DNA of 64,000 bases, from positions 1,831,001 through 1,895,000 of the forward strand of contig NC_091096.1 of NCBI RefSeq assembly GCF_024713975.1, written 5' to 3'. Below, one piece after another: positions 46,303 to 56,129 of this stretch. The notes beneath the pieces are model-generated. The model was given only the letters and a program-made list of their open reading frames with translations, searched no databases and had not been told where the DNA came from. The translations under genes and the position numbers were made by a program. Position 1 is the first letter of the stretch. Each line of letters opens with the position of its first letter. Origin of the DNA: Paralichthys olivaceus. Lineage: Eukaryota; Chordata; Actinopteri; Pleuronectiformes; Paralichthyidae.

Positions 46303-46560
46303 GTGGGAGACAGGGTTCAGCAGCCTAGCACCAACACTGTTCCCGGAGACCTGTCACAACCTGACCTGTCATCGATAGATGAGCCTGCAAGCCAGCCCAA
46401 ACTCCGCACCTTCCCAGCCACACACATATCGGGGAAAGCTAGGAGTTCTTCTGACAGGGAAGGAAGTGATTCACTGGAATATAAAGACATTCCTGCTGCG
46501 TTCAGCACGAAACCCCGCCGTCTCCGGCTGATACGAGTTACAGTTGAAGTAAGTCTGTAA
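46303..46560 (+). pseudogene. Fragment of a hAT-type transposase with TTF zinc-finger start
   Basis: The frame reads QPKLRTFPATHISGKARSSS. This resembles the beginning of the TTF-type zinc finger found in ZMYM1-like hAT-derived proteins (QPxLxxFPxxxxSGKxRSF). The cysteines and the rest of the transposase do not follow; the reading runs into unrelated residues and stops. The GC-richer sequence from about 45,770 upstream is probably the 5' part of the same element. It is non-functional. Confidence 0.4.
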
Positions 46561-46810
46561 GTTGTTATGCTGTTGTTTCTGGTTAGATAAGTTGTTCGTG
46601 TTATTGTTCTGAAAAAGAAAGTTTGGATCGTTTTCCTTCTGTTTGTGTAAATAATTCAGTTTCAGGCTTTTTGTGTATTGAACGGTCAAGAGCGATAAAT
46701 GAAGTTCGGCTTACGATGTCCGTCTTTGTCCGCTTCAGCACTGAGCTGAGGACAGCGACACAAGAGCCACACAGGTAGGCTACTGAGTCGCTGTCCTTAG
46801 TGATGTGGAT

Positions 46811-46840
46811 ACAAATACAAATACAAATACAAATACAAAT
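46811..46840. repeat. (ACAAAT)5 hexanucleotide tract
   Basis: Five tandem copies of ACAAAT at the right edge of the nested insertion. Confidence 0.93.
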
Positions 46841-46986
46841 AAGTATTTAAATATAAAGGGTCTTTTATGGGGTAAAGAAAACTACAATTCATACAGTTTA
46901 TATGAAACGAACTATTGTAATGAGGATTCTTCGACATTAAATTTCTGCCATTAGTCGCTTTCACCTGAATCTGACACGTTGGACCT

Positions 46987-47560
46987 GTGAAGCAGGCGAG
47001 AGGCCGAGCTCGACGTAGTCTCTACTCTCTGAAATGATTTGTAGCTTCTTGTAATTTCTTTTTTCCCTGTGTGTGGCCGTCATAATGAAAAACAGCTGCA
47101 ATGATATCAACACTGAAAACAAAATGATTCATCATAAGTACTTTTGCTTTTGCTTGCAGGGGCTTTCGGCCGTGCTTACAAAGCTTCTTGCAATGTGGGA
47201 GAATTCGACAGGATGCTCTGGAAAACATTCGGGGGCATCTAACAGTGAAACTCTTGTAGCTGTGAGCTCAGAAACACTTTCCCATCAAGCGAAGGTCAGT
47301 AGGTCGGAAGAACTTCCTGTTGACTGTCTAGTGTCGTATTTCACCAACAGCTTGATGTGGGGACTGATTTACTGACACGTGGTTCAGGCTCGAGTTTAAG
47401 AGCCAGACTCGTTTTGTCAAATGACTCTGTATTAAAGTCTGAAGTGCAGCTGCTGTTTCATTCATGCTTCACGCTCAGTGGCTCATATCTGCTGCTTGGC
47501 TACAAGGTGATGATGTTTCAATGAAAGTCGTCTACAAGACGTTAGAGAACGATATCAAAC
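46987..47560. other. Intergenic stretch left of chemokine B
   Basis: An acceptor-like site precedes an open plus-strand frame at about 47,160-47,375 (GLSAVLTKLLAMWENSTG), which I cannot assign. No supporting donor or neighbouring exon is evident. Confidence 0.4.
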
Positions 47561-47566
47561 TTTATT
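47561..47566 (-). terminator. Polyadenylation signal of CC chemokine B
   Basis: AATAAA on the minus strand, about 645 bp beyond the stop codon of chemokine B. Confidence 0.45.
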
Positions 47567-47793
47567 GTAAAATTATAATACAAAACAAAAATCATCACAA
47601 CACTTTGTACAAGTTATTTCTCAAACAGCAAATAATGGAACTTTCTACTTTCATCTGTGAATGAAATGAGTTTTACAGAGTAAAGTAACACAGGTAGACT
47701 TTTAACCAGTGTCATGATGGTTCACACAATACATCATCATTAATATGACTGAATATTTTTTTCGTCATGACAAGTCTGATTGTCTGTCAAGTG

Positions 47794-47987
47794 CAGCGCT
47801 TCCCAAACTAGGGGTCGAGACCCCCCTTAGAGGACGAGAGACACTGAGAGGTGGCAAGAAGATTTTCAGAAATCAAACAAATGTTTTCTAATTCAATTTT
47901 AAATAAATATCCTCTGTAGAAAAACAGGAGTTGATGGTCTTCGCCTTTATGTTGTGGGTCAGAAGCTAAGAGGTTTAGAAACCTCTG
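47794..47987. mobile_element. hAT-type MITE, about 194 bp, in the chemokine B 3' region
   Basis: The left end CAGCGCTTCCCAAAC and the inverted right end CAGAGGTTTCTAAAC are 11/15 identical and start with the CAG of hAT elements. The flanking octamers GTCAAGTG and GGGCAGTG agree at 5 of 8 positions, suggesting a decayed target duplication. It would lie in the 3' untranslated region of chemokine B. Confidence 0.55.
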
Positions 47988-48210
47988 GGGCAGTGTGACA
48001 AAACATTCTGAGGCTCTGAACAGAGATGGGAATTCATCTTGCTGTCCGTCTTCAGTTGCCGTCTTTCCCCCAGAGTCCACTTCTCTGTGTGTGTCTGCAA
48101 AAACAGATGTGCGGTGAGTCATTAGCAGATGCAAGAAAGCCCTGGGCACTTTTTGTTTTTTAAAGTTTAGATTAAAAAGCTCAGTGCAAAGAATGTTTTA
48201 ATTTACCTCT

Positions 48211-48782
48211 TCACTTCTGTGGTCTTCTGTTGTTCAGATGTTCGATGTGAGATTTCACCCATTTGGTTTTCTTATTTGAGTCTTTGGGGTGGATGATGCA
48301 CAGGGTCTTCTCATTCTTTGTAATGAACCTGAAAATGGAATCAATCATTACTGAAATGAAATTGAAAAACAAAGTACTGTGACTTGTCCTTTAAATAATG
48401 AATACATGCAAACACTTGGTAAATATACTCACACAGTAGCACTGATGTCACAACCATTCCCGGCTTCCTGAAGTACGTAGGATTCAATCCTTATCAGCGG
48501 GAAAATCTTGTCTGTGGTGCTCAGACAACAATCCACCACAACCTCAGCTGCACGGAGAATGAGAAACAAATTCAGTTTTTACTTGTCGGAAAATAGAACA
48601 AGAGGGTAAATGAAACAGGATTTATCACTGACGGATCAGACTTTATCGTCAAATATTGTCTATCTGCACGTGCAGTGATACATTAAAATCTGGTGAGCAG
48701 CTAACATCTGTGTCTTACCTCCTGCAAAGCCGGTGCAGATGACACCCAGCAAGAGCAGAGCTGCAGCAAGTCGAGAGGCCAT
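48211..48782 (-). CDS. CC chemokine B, CCL19/CCL20-like
   Basis: Minus-strand exons are 48,719-48,782; 48,433-48,547; 48,211-48,328, giving 98 residues. GT-AG introns are in phases 1 and 2. A signal peptide (MASRLAAALLLLGVICTGFAG) precedes EVVVDCCLSTTDKI, then GNGCDISATVFIT, KTLCIIHP and WVKSHIEHL. All four canonical cysteines and the C-terminal helix are present. DCCLS and GCDISATVF lie between CCL19 and CCL20 types, so the exact subfamily is open. It shares exon phases and the DCCLS motif with chemokine A, 5 kb away in the same orientation, and the two are probably old tandem duplicates. A TATA box and an ISRE-like site lie upstream. Confidence 0.87.
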
Positions 48783-48877
48783 GTCTTCGTAGGTGTGCGA
48801 GCTCAGGTTCAGCCACTCTTCTCTTCAGGAGTGAGGGAAGCTGCTGCTGTGAGGAGAGGTGAAGAGCTGCAGGTGAA

Positions 48878-48883
48878 TTTATA
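48878..48883 (-). promoter_or_regulatory. TATA box of CC chemokine B
   Basis: TATAAA on the minus strand, about 96 bp upstream of the start codon. Confidence 0.65.
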
Positions 48884-48896
48884 CTGGTGTCGGAGT

Positions 48897-48906
48897 GAAA
48901 ATGAAA
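48897..48906 (+). promoter_or_regulatory. ISRE-like element upstream of CC chemokine B
   Basis: GAAAATGAAA fits the GAAANNGAAA core bound by IRFs and ISGF3. It is 13 bp upstream of the TATA box, almost the same spacing as in chemokine A. Confidence 0.5.
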
Positions 48907-48959
48907 GTGTGATCGGCACATTGACTGGAAATCGTTGGCACAGGTGCCCCGGGCGGCCG

Positions 48960-51900
48960 CCTCTTTACTCCTCCGCTCTTCTGTCAGAAGTTGCCTGAGG
49001 CCCGATTTTATCTGGCAAAAACTTAAAATACTTTCCACACTTTGAAAGTGACACAGTCCATTCATGTAAGCACGAGCAGGGTGGTGGATGTGTGTCAACA
49101 TTCAATATCATGTGCAGCATTACTTCCATATGACTTATTATCCGTGTCATTTTTATTACTTTAGTTTAGTATTAGTTTAATGTCTCATACATACACATTG
49201 TTCTATTGCGTTGTACTCCGTTGTATGTTGTTGCTGTAATCTTGGAGCAAACTGGCAAAATCATTTTTCTTCGGGATTCATAGAGTCAATCATGTCATGT
49301 CGTGTCATGATGTGAATGCATTGTATTGTATGGTATCTCCGTACCGTACCCTATTCAAAATCTTTTCACCGTTTTACAACTCCATCAACTGCAAAGATTT
49401 TCAGAAATGTCCTCGTGGGTGAAAGTGACCAGAAAACAAAGTGTGGATTTCTTATCGAACTAGAAAGTTAAAAAGACGGAGGCAACAGTTCAACCACATT
49501 CAAATTCTCAAGATCCAGACTTTTATTTGGATTTGCACCAATTTGCACTCACTCATAGATACTAGTCCCCTAAACGTAATCCACACCCACAATGTGAGGA
49601 CGTAAATCACATCCTTCCAACAGGTTTCATGGAAATCGGTTCAGAGATAAAGAGAAATCATTAGTCCTCTGGGGCTCCGTTCTTCTTACCTCTGCACATC
49701 TTCATCAATCATGATGCAGCGAAACATGTGATGACTTGCTGGATGGCACGACACTATAATTCAATAGAAATCTTAAGTTTGTACAGTTAACCCTGATATT
49801 TAATCTTTATCTACATCACTTCCCGCATTTTATCAGTTGATATCAGTGTGTGTACAGGCAGCTCTCGAATGTATGGGTCAGTGGTGAACATCTTCGTGTG
49901 TCTTTCAGCTTGTGTGTGCACGCTCTCAAGCAGTGGATGGGAATCTGGAGCTGTTGAGCAACAGCAGAGGAACTCCTTTCAGCCGTAACTGTTTAGTTCT
50001 TGCCAAGACTGATGAGAAATGTTTGTGACGCTGCGCGACAGGACGCGTGAGGTTAAATTCTGATTTCCTGTCTTTCAGTTCGTTTTAGAATGAAAGGACG
50101 TTAATTCATTTCTTCTTCCGATGCAAGATCAGAAGATCGGTATCAGTGTCATTGCTGCTCCTATTATATGATTTCATCAAATCTAATCATCTCATTTGTT
50201 TCAAAGCGATGATGTCTGTTAGCAGCATTACGAAAACTTTACTGGACAGATCTCCTCAAAACTTGGTGGAAGGATGTTGAGTGAGAAATATGTGATGTTC
50301 TCAGACTCGCAGAAATGTCCGGAGCTTTCAGGAGACGGTGGTGAAGCAAGATTCACTGTGTTGATTATTGAGATCACATGCTTTTTCTTTTACATTGACA
50401 ACGGTGTTAACAATGAAATCTCTTTTGACATCTTCTTTGGAAACGAGATGAGGAAACAAGAGGACAAATGTTTACTACATCGTCCACATAAGCCATCTGA
50501 CCTTCTCCTTTTTTATTTCACATCCTAAGATGCTGAGTAAGATTGAATGTTGTGTTCCCTTTTTGAAAAAACTGTACAAGAACATAGTATGCATTGTGTT
50601 CTAGGGGAAGCTGCAGTTAAGAGAAAATAAGAACTGATATTTCAAAGAAAAAAATCACTTTCTTTTACAATGTGACCCAAATAGTTTGTATTTTTCCTAG
50701 ATGCTACATCCTGATGTAAAATGACATTTACCTGCAGCTGTAAGAAAGTCCATGTTCTTAATCAGATGCTGGCACAGACGATTTTATTTCAGGGAGAAGA
50801 GTTTCCAAGGAAGTTTATAAAACTTAAATCAGTGTTATAGATTATCTTTATTATCTTTATTGTGTCATAAAAAGGGAAATTTGTTGTGCAAGAGTTCTCA
50901 TTGACAAAAAACCGCAGAGACAACACGTCTGAATATGAAAACATTCTTGGTTTGGAGTTTAAACACATCTGCAGAACTACATAATTTCCAGGAAGGCAGA
51001 GTGGACGTCACGTGTTAAGATTTAACATAAAACATCTGTAAAAAAGAAAAAAAGGAGACATGAGGAAATCCATGCTACTGGGCAGAGAAGGGGTCAAAGC
51101 CCTGAGGCTGTTAGAAATACCATAAGGTTTATTTTGGCCGTGGGGGTTCGGACTGTTGGAGCAGTAACATAAGTCAGTGCCTTTGCTTTAATAACATTCA
51201 GTTCATCTTCTTCACCCGTCCGTCTGCTGCTGCTTTGTTCAACACCAATATTTCACTCACTTTTCAACAGTTCCCTGTTTGTCGGATCGGGTCGAGGCAC
51301 ATGTCTTTCATCCTGATGAAATGTTCCTTTCAGGAATTTTTAGATTACACTGGGAGACACAACAAACTGTGTCACGGTGACATGAAAACCAAACAGCATG
51401 CAGGATTAACTGAAGATCTGACAGATGAGATCATATCTGGTCCTTTTCCGCGACTGTGAATCTTTCATTTTATTCAGATTAGATAAAAAAAGTTAATATG
51501 ATAGATTATATGTGCAAAATGTGCTTTTTTTTATTTCCTCTATCTTGGTGTATTGTGGTTTTTCTTTGCGTTTTTTCTAAAGAATATTGTCTGAAACTCT
51601 CTTATTCTTTGGAAATGTTTCCTCTTATTCCTGACTCAGTGAGTTACAACTCTAGAGGAACTAAACACTGGAGCAGTGAACCCACATCATTGTTTTCTGC
51701 AGGCTGACGTAAAAACACCAGCTTACATATTAAAGACGCAATGAGTAAAGGCTGCAGAGTGTGCACAGGGAAGTGTGCATGCGAGGCCGTAAGTTTCGTT
51801 ATTTCATTTTTTTATCTATGCTCCGCTTTTACAGTAAAGCTCCTGTCCAGGCTTGTACTAAGGAATTTTGGTGCTCAGAGATGTAGTGCAGTTTACTGGA

Positions 51901-52080
51901 GCAGAGTTCACTTCGGCTGGAAATTTCCACGAGCCAAACACTGTCAGTTTTTAGCTGCAGCTCCTTCAGGGTTTGGGCCCAGTCCAGAAAATAAGATGGT
52001 CAGTTTTTTATTGTGCCAATTGCATGTGTTTTACAACTTCTATTAACATTTGAGGTTTTCCTGCACAGCACTCTTTGGAC
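48960..52080. other. Intergenic stretch upstream of chemokine B
   Basis: No gene is recognised. It includes a degenerate GTATTGTATGG-type patch at 49,285-49,345 and a diverged copy of the repeat family seen at 3,040-3,200, at about 49,560-49,680. Open frames at 50,274-50,528 and 51,235-52,046 do not resemble known proteins. Confidence 0.5.
49560..49680 (+). repeat. Teleost interspersed repeat, third copy of the 3.1-kb family
   Basis: 'CACATCCTTCCAACAGGTTTCATGGAAATCGGTTCAG' matches the middle of this abundant fish repeat. The 'GTAATCCTGC' end is decayed. Confidence 0.5.
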
Positions 52081-52081
52081 A

Positions 52082-52260
52082 TCAGGGTGGCACAGTGGTG
52101 CAGTGGTTAGCACTGTCGCCTCACAGCAACAAGGCCTTTCTACGTCGGGACTCGAACCAATACTCCGTGTGCATGTGTTGCATGTTCTCCCCGTGTTTGA
52201 GTGGGACATGAAGACATGAAGACGTGGGGTTACGTTGATTAGAGACTCTGAATGAATGAT
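52082..52260 (+). mobile_element. tRNA-derived SINE, head well preserved
   Basis: 'GGTGGCACAGTGGTGCAGTGGTTAGCACTGTCGCCTCACAGCAACAAGG' carries an A-box-like GTGGTGCAGTGG. 'GGGACTCGAACC' resembles a B box, followed by 'TGCATGTTCTCCCCGTG'. This is the same family as 26,787-26,999. The 3' half is short and decayed. Confidence 0.8.
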
Positions 52261-52353
52261 TCTAACACTTAAAGGAAAAGATGATGGATGGATGTTTGCA
52301 GCCAGTTTGGTTTTTGTCAAACACGTTGGACATGAACTTGACCTGCCTGGTGG

Positions 52354-52354
<1 letters not shown>

Positions 52355-52390
<36 letters not shown>
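52355..52390. repeat. (GGGACA)n tract
   Basis: Six near-perfect tandem hexamers. The G triplets could permit a G-quadruplex. Confidence 0.9.
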
Positions 52391-53004
52391 TGGAGGTGAA
52401 TCTATAAATCCTCAAACTCCGTCCACTTCCATTAATGCTGTTGAGCTCTCACTTCTTTACTGATGCAATAAAACTCCTTTTTCATTTTACAATTCACACT
52501 GTGACACATTTAAATCACACCAATATTATTATTGCTAATAATAATAGTAATAATAATACATACATATTCTTTCATGGTGCATTTTCTTAACCCCCAACAC
52601 CTTTACAATATATTATATATGAACACACAAATCATCAAACTGGATTTATAATGAAACATATAACATAATAGTTTATCATATTTCAAAAATAAGATTAAAA
52701 TAAAATACGAATTTTTACACAATCGTCCAACTGCATGTGTCATTCGACAATTTTGATCCAATCCTTATTGATCGATCAGCTCCTGCTGTAAAAGTTTAAT
52801 AATCTCATCAATAACCGTGAGACTGTTAAATTAAATGGTTAAAATATGATTCTTGAAGCCACTGGGACTGTCTGACAGTGAAGACACGTTATTCCTTTCT
52901 TTCTGTCTAACGGCAGCTTTTCATCCAGGGGGAAACTTGGACTGAGCAACATGATCTTTATCCCCAACCGCCATTTAAAGGTAGATTTTCAGGTCCGACA
53001 TCAC

Positions 53005-53705
53005 GTGAGTATTGAGAAATAAAGGTATTGTCCTCTTGAGGGAACTTTCCAAAGCCAAACCCAACACAATGGATTCCGGTTCTAATTAAAGGCTTCAGAG
53101 CCGAGAAGGTAATAACAAATCTAACTGACGAGAGTCACTGTTTCCAGAATGTTCCTAATCTGTATATAAATATGTATATATTTCATTTTATAACTTGAAA
53201 CGTCTGTACTTTTATATCCTTACATGTGCACATTTATCCATATGCATATTTTGTAGTGTTCCATATATATATGTCTATGACTAAATACCTCATTTGTATA
53301 TAATATATATATGCATATATATCTTTAATCCCTTTAAATATTTATCCTATCATATTTTACTTTTTTATATTTCTAGAGGTTATATATATTCGCACAGTCT
53401 TCTCTGTACTTATCTTTCTGATACTTATTTCTTTTTTGCACCTTCATTTTTGTGTGATTACATTTGTATGGATGTATATACAGTATTTCCTTGTATATAT
53501 CTAGATTTCTATCCTAATTTCCACATAAACATAAGTATACTTTTATTGTGAGTATTGAGAAATAAAGGTATTGCCCTCTTGAGGGAACTTTCCAAAACCA
53601 AACCCACACGTCACACAATAGATTCCGGTTCTAATTGAAGGCTTCAGAGCCGAGAAGGTAATAAAAAATCTAACTGACGAGAGTCACCGTTTCCAGAATG
53701 TTCCT
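53005..53705 (+). repeat. Direct repeat A (two copies) flanking AT-rich block B1
   Basis: A1 at 53,005-53,156 and A2 at 53,548-53,705 are over 90% alike by eye. Both start GTGAGTATTGAGAAATAAAGG and end TTTCCAGAATGTTCCT. Between them lies B1 (about 53,155-53,547), an AT-rich block with TATATG words. B1 has a second copy at 54,933-55,288. Confidence 0.9.
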
Positions 53706-54025
53706 GTTCACTTTATTATTTACAATCAAAGAGTCACTTTCAGATTCTGCAGCCAGAAACAGTTTTATTTTGAAGATGAATGAACTTTACTCCGGTGTGA
53801 CTTTCACTGAGGTGACAGTGTTTGTGGTCGACACATTAAACCAGCTCTCACTTGTGGTTTGAACTTTGATCGAGGCCTGAAGTTTTGACGATCAGATGAG
53901 AACTGCTGTCACCTTGTGTTTTATACTTTGTATTACAACTGAGATTTAGAGCTGTGTGCCTGAGGGGACAGAGAGCGACGCCCAGTGGAGCCAGACAGGA
54001 GGTGAAGTCCTTCAGCTGCTCACAG
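53706..54025. other. Unique spacer between repeat A2 and the minisatellite
   Basis: About 320 bp without a recognisable gene or element. Belongs to the segment X that is absent from the first copy of the duplication. Confidence 0.5.
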
Positions 54026-54757
54026 CAACACAATCATACTGATCATGAGAACACAATAATAATGATCATGATCATGAGAACACAATAATACTGATCATGA
54101 TCATGAGAACACAATAATACTGATCATGATCATGAGAACACAATAATACTGATCATGATCATGAGAACACAATAATAATGATAATGATCATGAGAACACA
54201 ATAATAATGATCATGAGAACACAATAATACTGATCATGATCATGAGAACACAATAATAATGATCATGTCAACACAATAATAATGATCATGAGAACACAAT
54301 AATACTGATCATGATCATGAGAACACAATAATAATGATAATGATCATGAGAACACAATAATAATGATCATGATCATGTCAACACAATAATAAGGATCATG
54401 ATCATGAGAACACAATAATGATCATGAGAACACAATAATAATGATCATGAAAATGTCAACACAATAATAAGGATCATGATCATGAGAACACAATAATGAT
54501 CATGAGAACACAATAATAATGATCATGATCATGAGAACACAATCATAATAATCATGAGAACACAATAATAATGATCATGAAAATGTCAACACAATAATAA
54601 TGATCATGATCATGAGAACACAATCATAATAATCATGAGAACACAATAATAATGATCATGAAAATGTCAACACAATCATAATGTTCATGATCATGAGGAC
54701 ACAATAATACTGATCATGATCATGAGAACACAATAATAATGATCATGTCAGCACAAT
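54026..54757. repeat. GATC-rich minisatellite, about 730 bp
   Basis: Head-to-tail variants of 'ATGATCATGAGAACACAATAAT' with unit lengths of about 20-35 bp. Variation comes mainly from one or two TGATCA/ATGATC steps and from GAGAACAC versus GTCAACAC. Palindromic TGATCA occurs throughout. Confidence 0.95.
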
Positions 54758-54932
54758 ATTTAATGTTCAGTTGAATTGTGCAGCATGTCAAACGTTCTTC
54801 AGTCACTGCTGCTATTTTCACATAAATACACAATTTGTATAGAACTATGTATTTCCTTTGTTTGTTTAAATTTCTACACTTTTTTTACATTTTGAATTTA
54901 CTGTATTTGTACATTTGTGTAATATTCTCTTA

Positions 54933-55288
54933 CCTAATCTGTATATAAATATGTATATATTTCATTTTATAACTTGAATCTTCTGTACTTTTATATCCTT
55001 ACATGTGCACATTTATCCATATGCATATTTTGTAGCGTTCCATGTATATATGTCTATGACTAAATACCTCATTTGTATATAATATATATATATATATATG
55101 CATATATTATCCTATCATATTTCTATAGAGGTTAAATATATTCACAGTCTTCTCTGTACTTATCTTTGTGATATTTATTTCTTTTTGCACCTTTATTTCT
55201 TGTGTGATTAAATATTATTTGTATGGATGTATATATTTCCTTGAATATATAAATTTCTATCCTAATCTCCACATAAACATACTTTTGT
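54933..55288 (+). repeat. Second copy of AT-rich block B (B2)
   Basis: Collinear with 53,155-53,547: CTAATCTGTATATAAATATG, ACATGTGCACATTTATCCATATG, CACAGTCTTCTCTGTACTTATC and CCACATAAACATA occur in the same order, with small indels. Confidence 0.9.
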
Positions 55289-55489
55289 AAGCTTCTCTTA
55301 ATTTCTCTATATTCAAATATTGGTTTGTGTATACTTTTCTTTTGTACCTTTAAAAGTAAAAATCATTAAAGATAATTCTGCATCACTTTTTATAAAGCTC
55401 GATAAAAGCTCGTTTTCTTTTTAAACAACATTAACTCGTGTTCTCCTGTATTATTATTTATTCCTGAGTGTTTTCCTCCGCGGCTCCAG

Positions 55490-55784
55490 CAGATGTCAGC
55501 TTCACCTCGCGGGTGTGGTCTGCCTCGCAGCGGGAGCAGGATGCCGTCAGTCCGGCCACTCTCTCCTCGGAGGCGCTGGGACGAGCTCCGCAGACCTGGA
55601 TGTTGAGGAAAAATGGCCACCGGCGGCGGGAGGAAGCAGAGGGAGCAGCGGCCACTCTCGGATTAAAGCATCGCTCCTGAACCTATGGATGTACACGGAC
55701 GGCCCCGCACCGACTTTGATTCGCACACCGGAGCTCATCGGCCGCGTCCACACCGAGGAAACCCGCCGCAAACGCCGCTCGCTG
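55490..55784 (+). CDS. Possible first exon of an unidentified gene, partial
   Basis: The sequence ends in a strong donor, CGCTG|GTGAGT. ATG at 55,613 opens only 17 codons (MATGGGRKQREQ..., stop at 55,664). ATG at 55,689 opens MYTDGPAPTLIRTPELIG and runs 32 codons to the donor in phase 0. A nearby ATG at 55,685 runs in another frame. It may be entirely 5' untranslated. The left boundary is a guess. No similarity is recognised. Confidence 0.3.
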
Positions 55785-56106
55785 GTGAGTGTTGAGGCGG
55801 ATTCACGGAGAGACACGCAGAGGTCCCCGGAGCTAGCTCCGCGCTGCTAGCCGCCTAGCACGGGGGGTTGTTAGCGTACACTGGAATGTGCATCTCGGCT
55901 AAGCTAACGCCGCTTCACAACCACAGCGAGCTCGTGTTAGCATGTCCGGGTCGCCTCTGATTTAATATCATTATTATCATTATTATCTGTGTTGTTCATC
56001 CGCAGCGTGTTGACCGGACGTCTCCGTGTCGCCTGACAGTTCAGACGCTACAGTGCGATCAGCTGGTCGCTAGCTAGCAGTGGCAAGCTAACGGCTGTGG
56101 TCCCGC

Positions 56107-56129
56107 GGGGGGGGGGGGGGGGGGGGGGG
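56107..56129. repeat. Poly-G tract (23 G) inside the CpG island
   Basis: Uninterrupted G run about 320 bp past the putative exon donor. The plus strand could form a G-quadruplex. The exact length is uncertain. Confidence 0.9.

Larger units (their letters stand above)
45436..46986. mobile_element. Percomorph MITE-like element split by a nested insertion
   Basis: The left part begins AAAGGTTCAGTGTGTAGAGTTTAGTG and continues through ACATCTAGTGGTGAAG and AACATGGCGGCCTCCGTAGAG to about 45,670. The right part resumes at 46,841 and ends in AATTTCTGCCATTAGTCGC and ACACGTTGGACCT. These are the known halves of an abundant percomorph repeat with inverted ends AGGTYCARYGTGT. The 18-bp word AAGTATTTAAATATAAAG occurs on both sides of the inserted 1.17 kb (45,652-45,669 and 46,841-46,858). 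Confidence 0.65.

Noticed and set aside
43600-48200. A third chemokine gene between A and B
   Set aside because: I searched both strands by eye for a DCC motif followed by the third and fourth cysteines and found none.
54026-54757. CRISPR-like array
   Set aside because: Units are contiguous and degenerate, without unique spacers of constant length, and the genome is eukaryotic.
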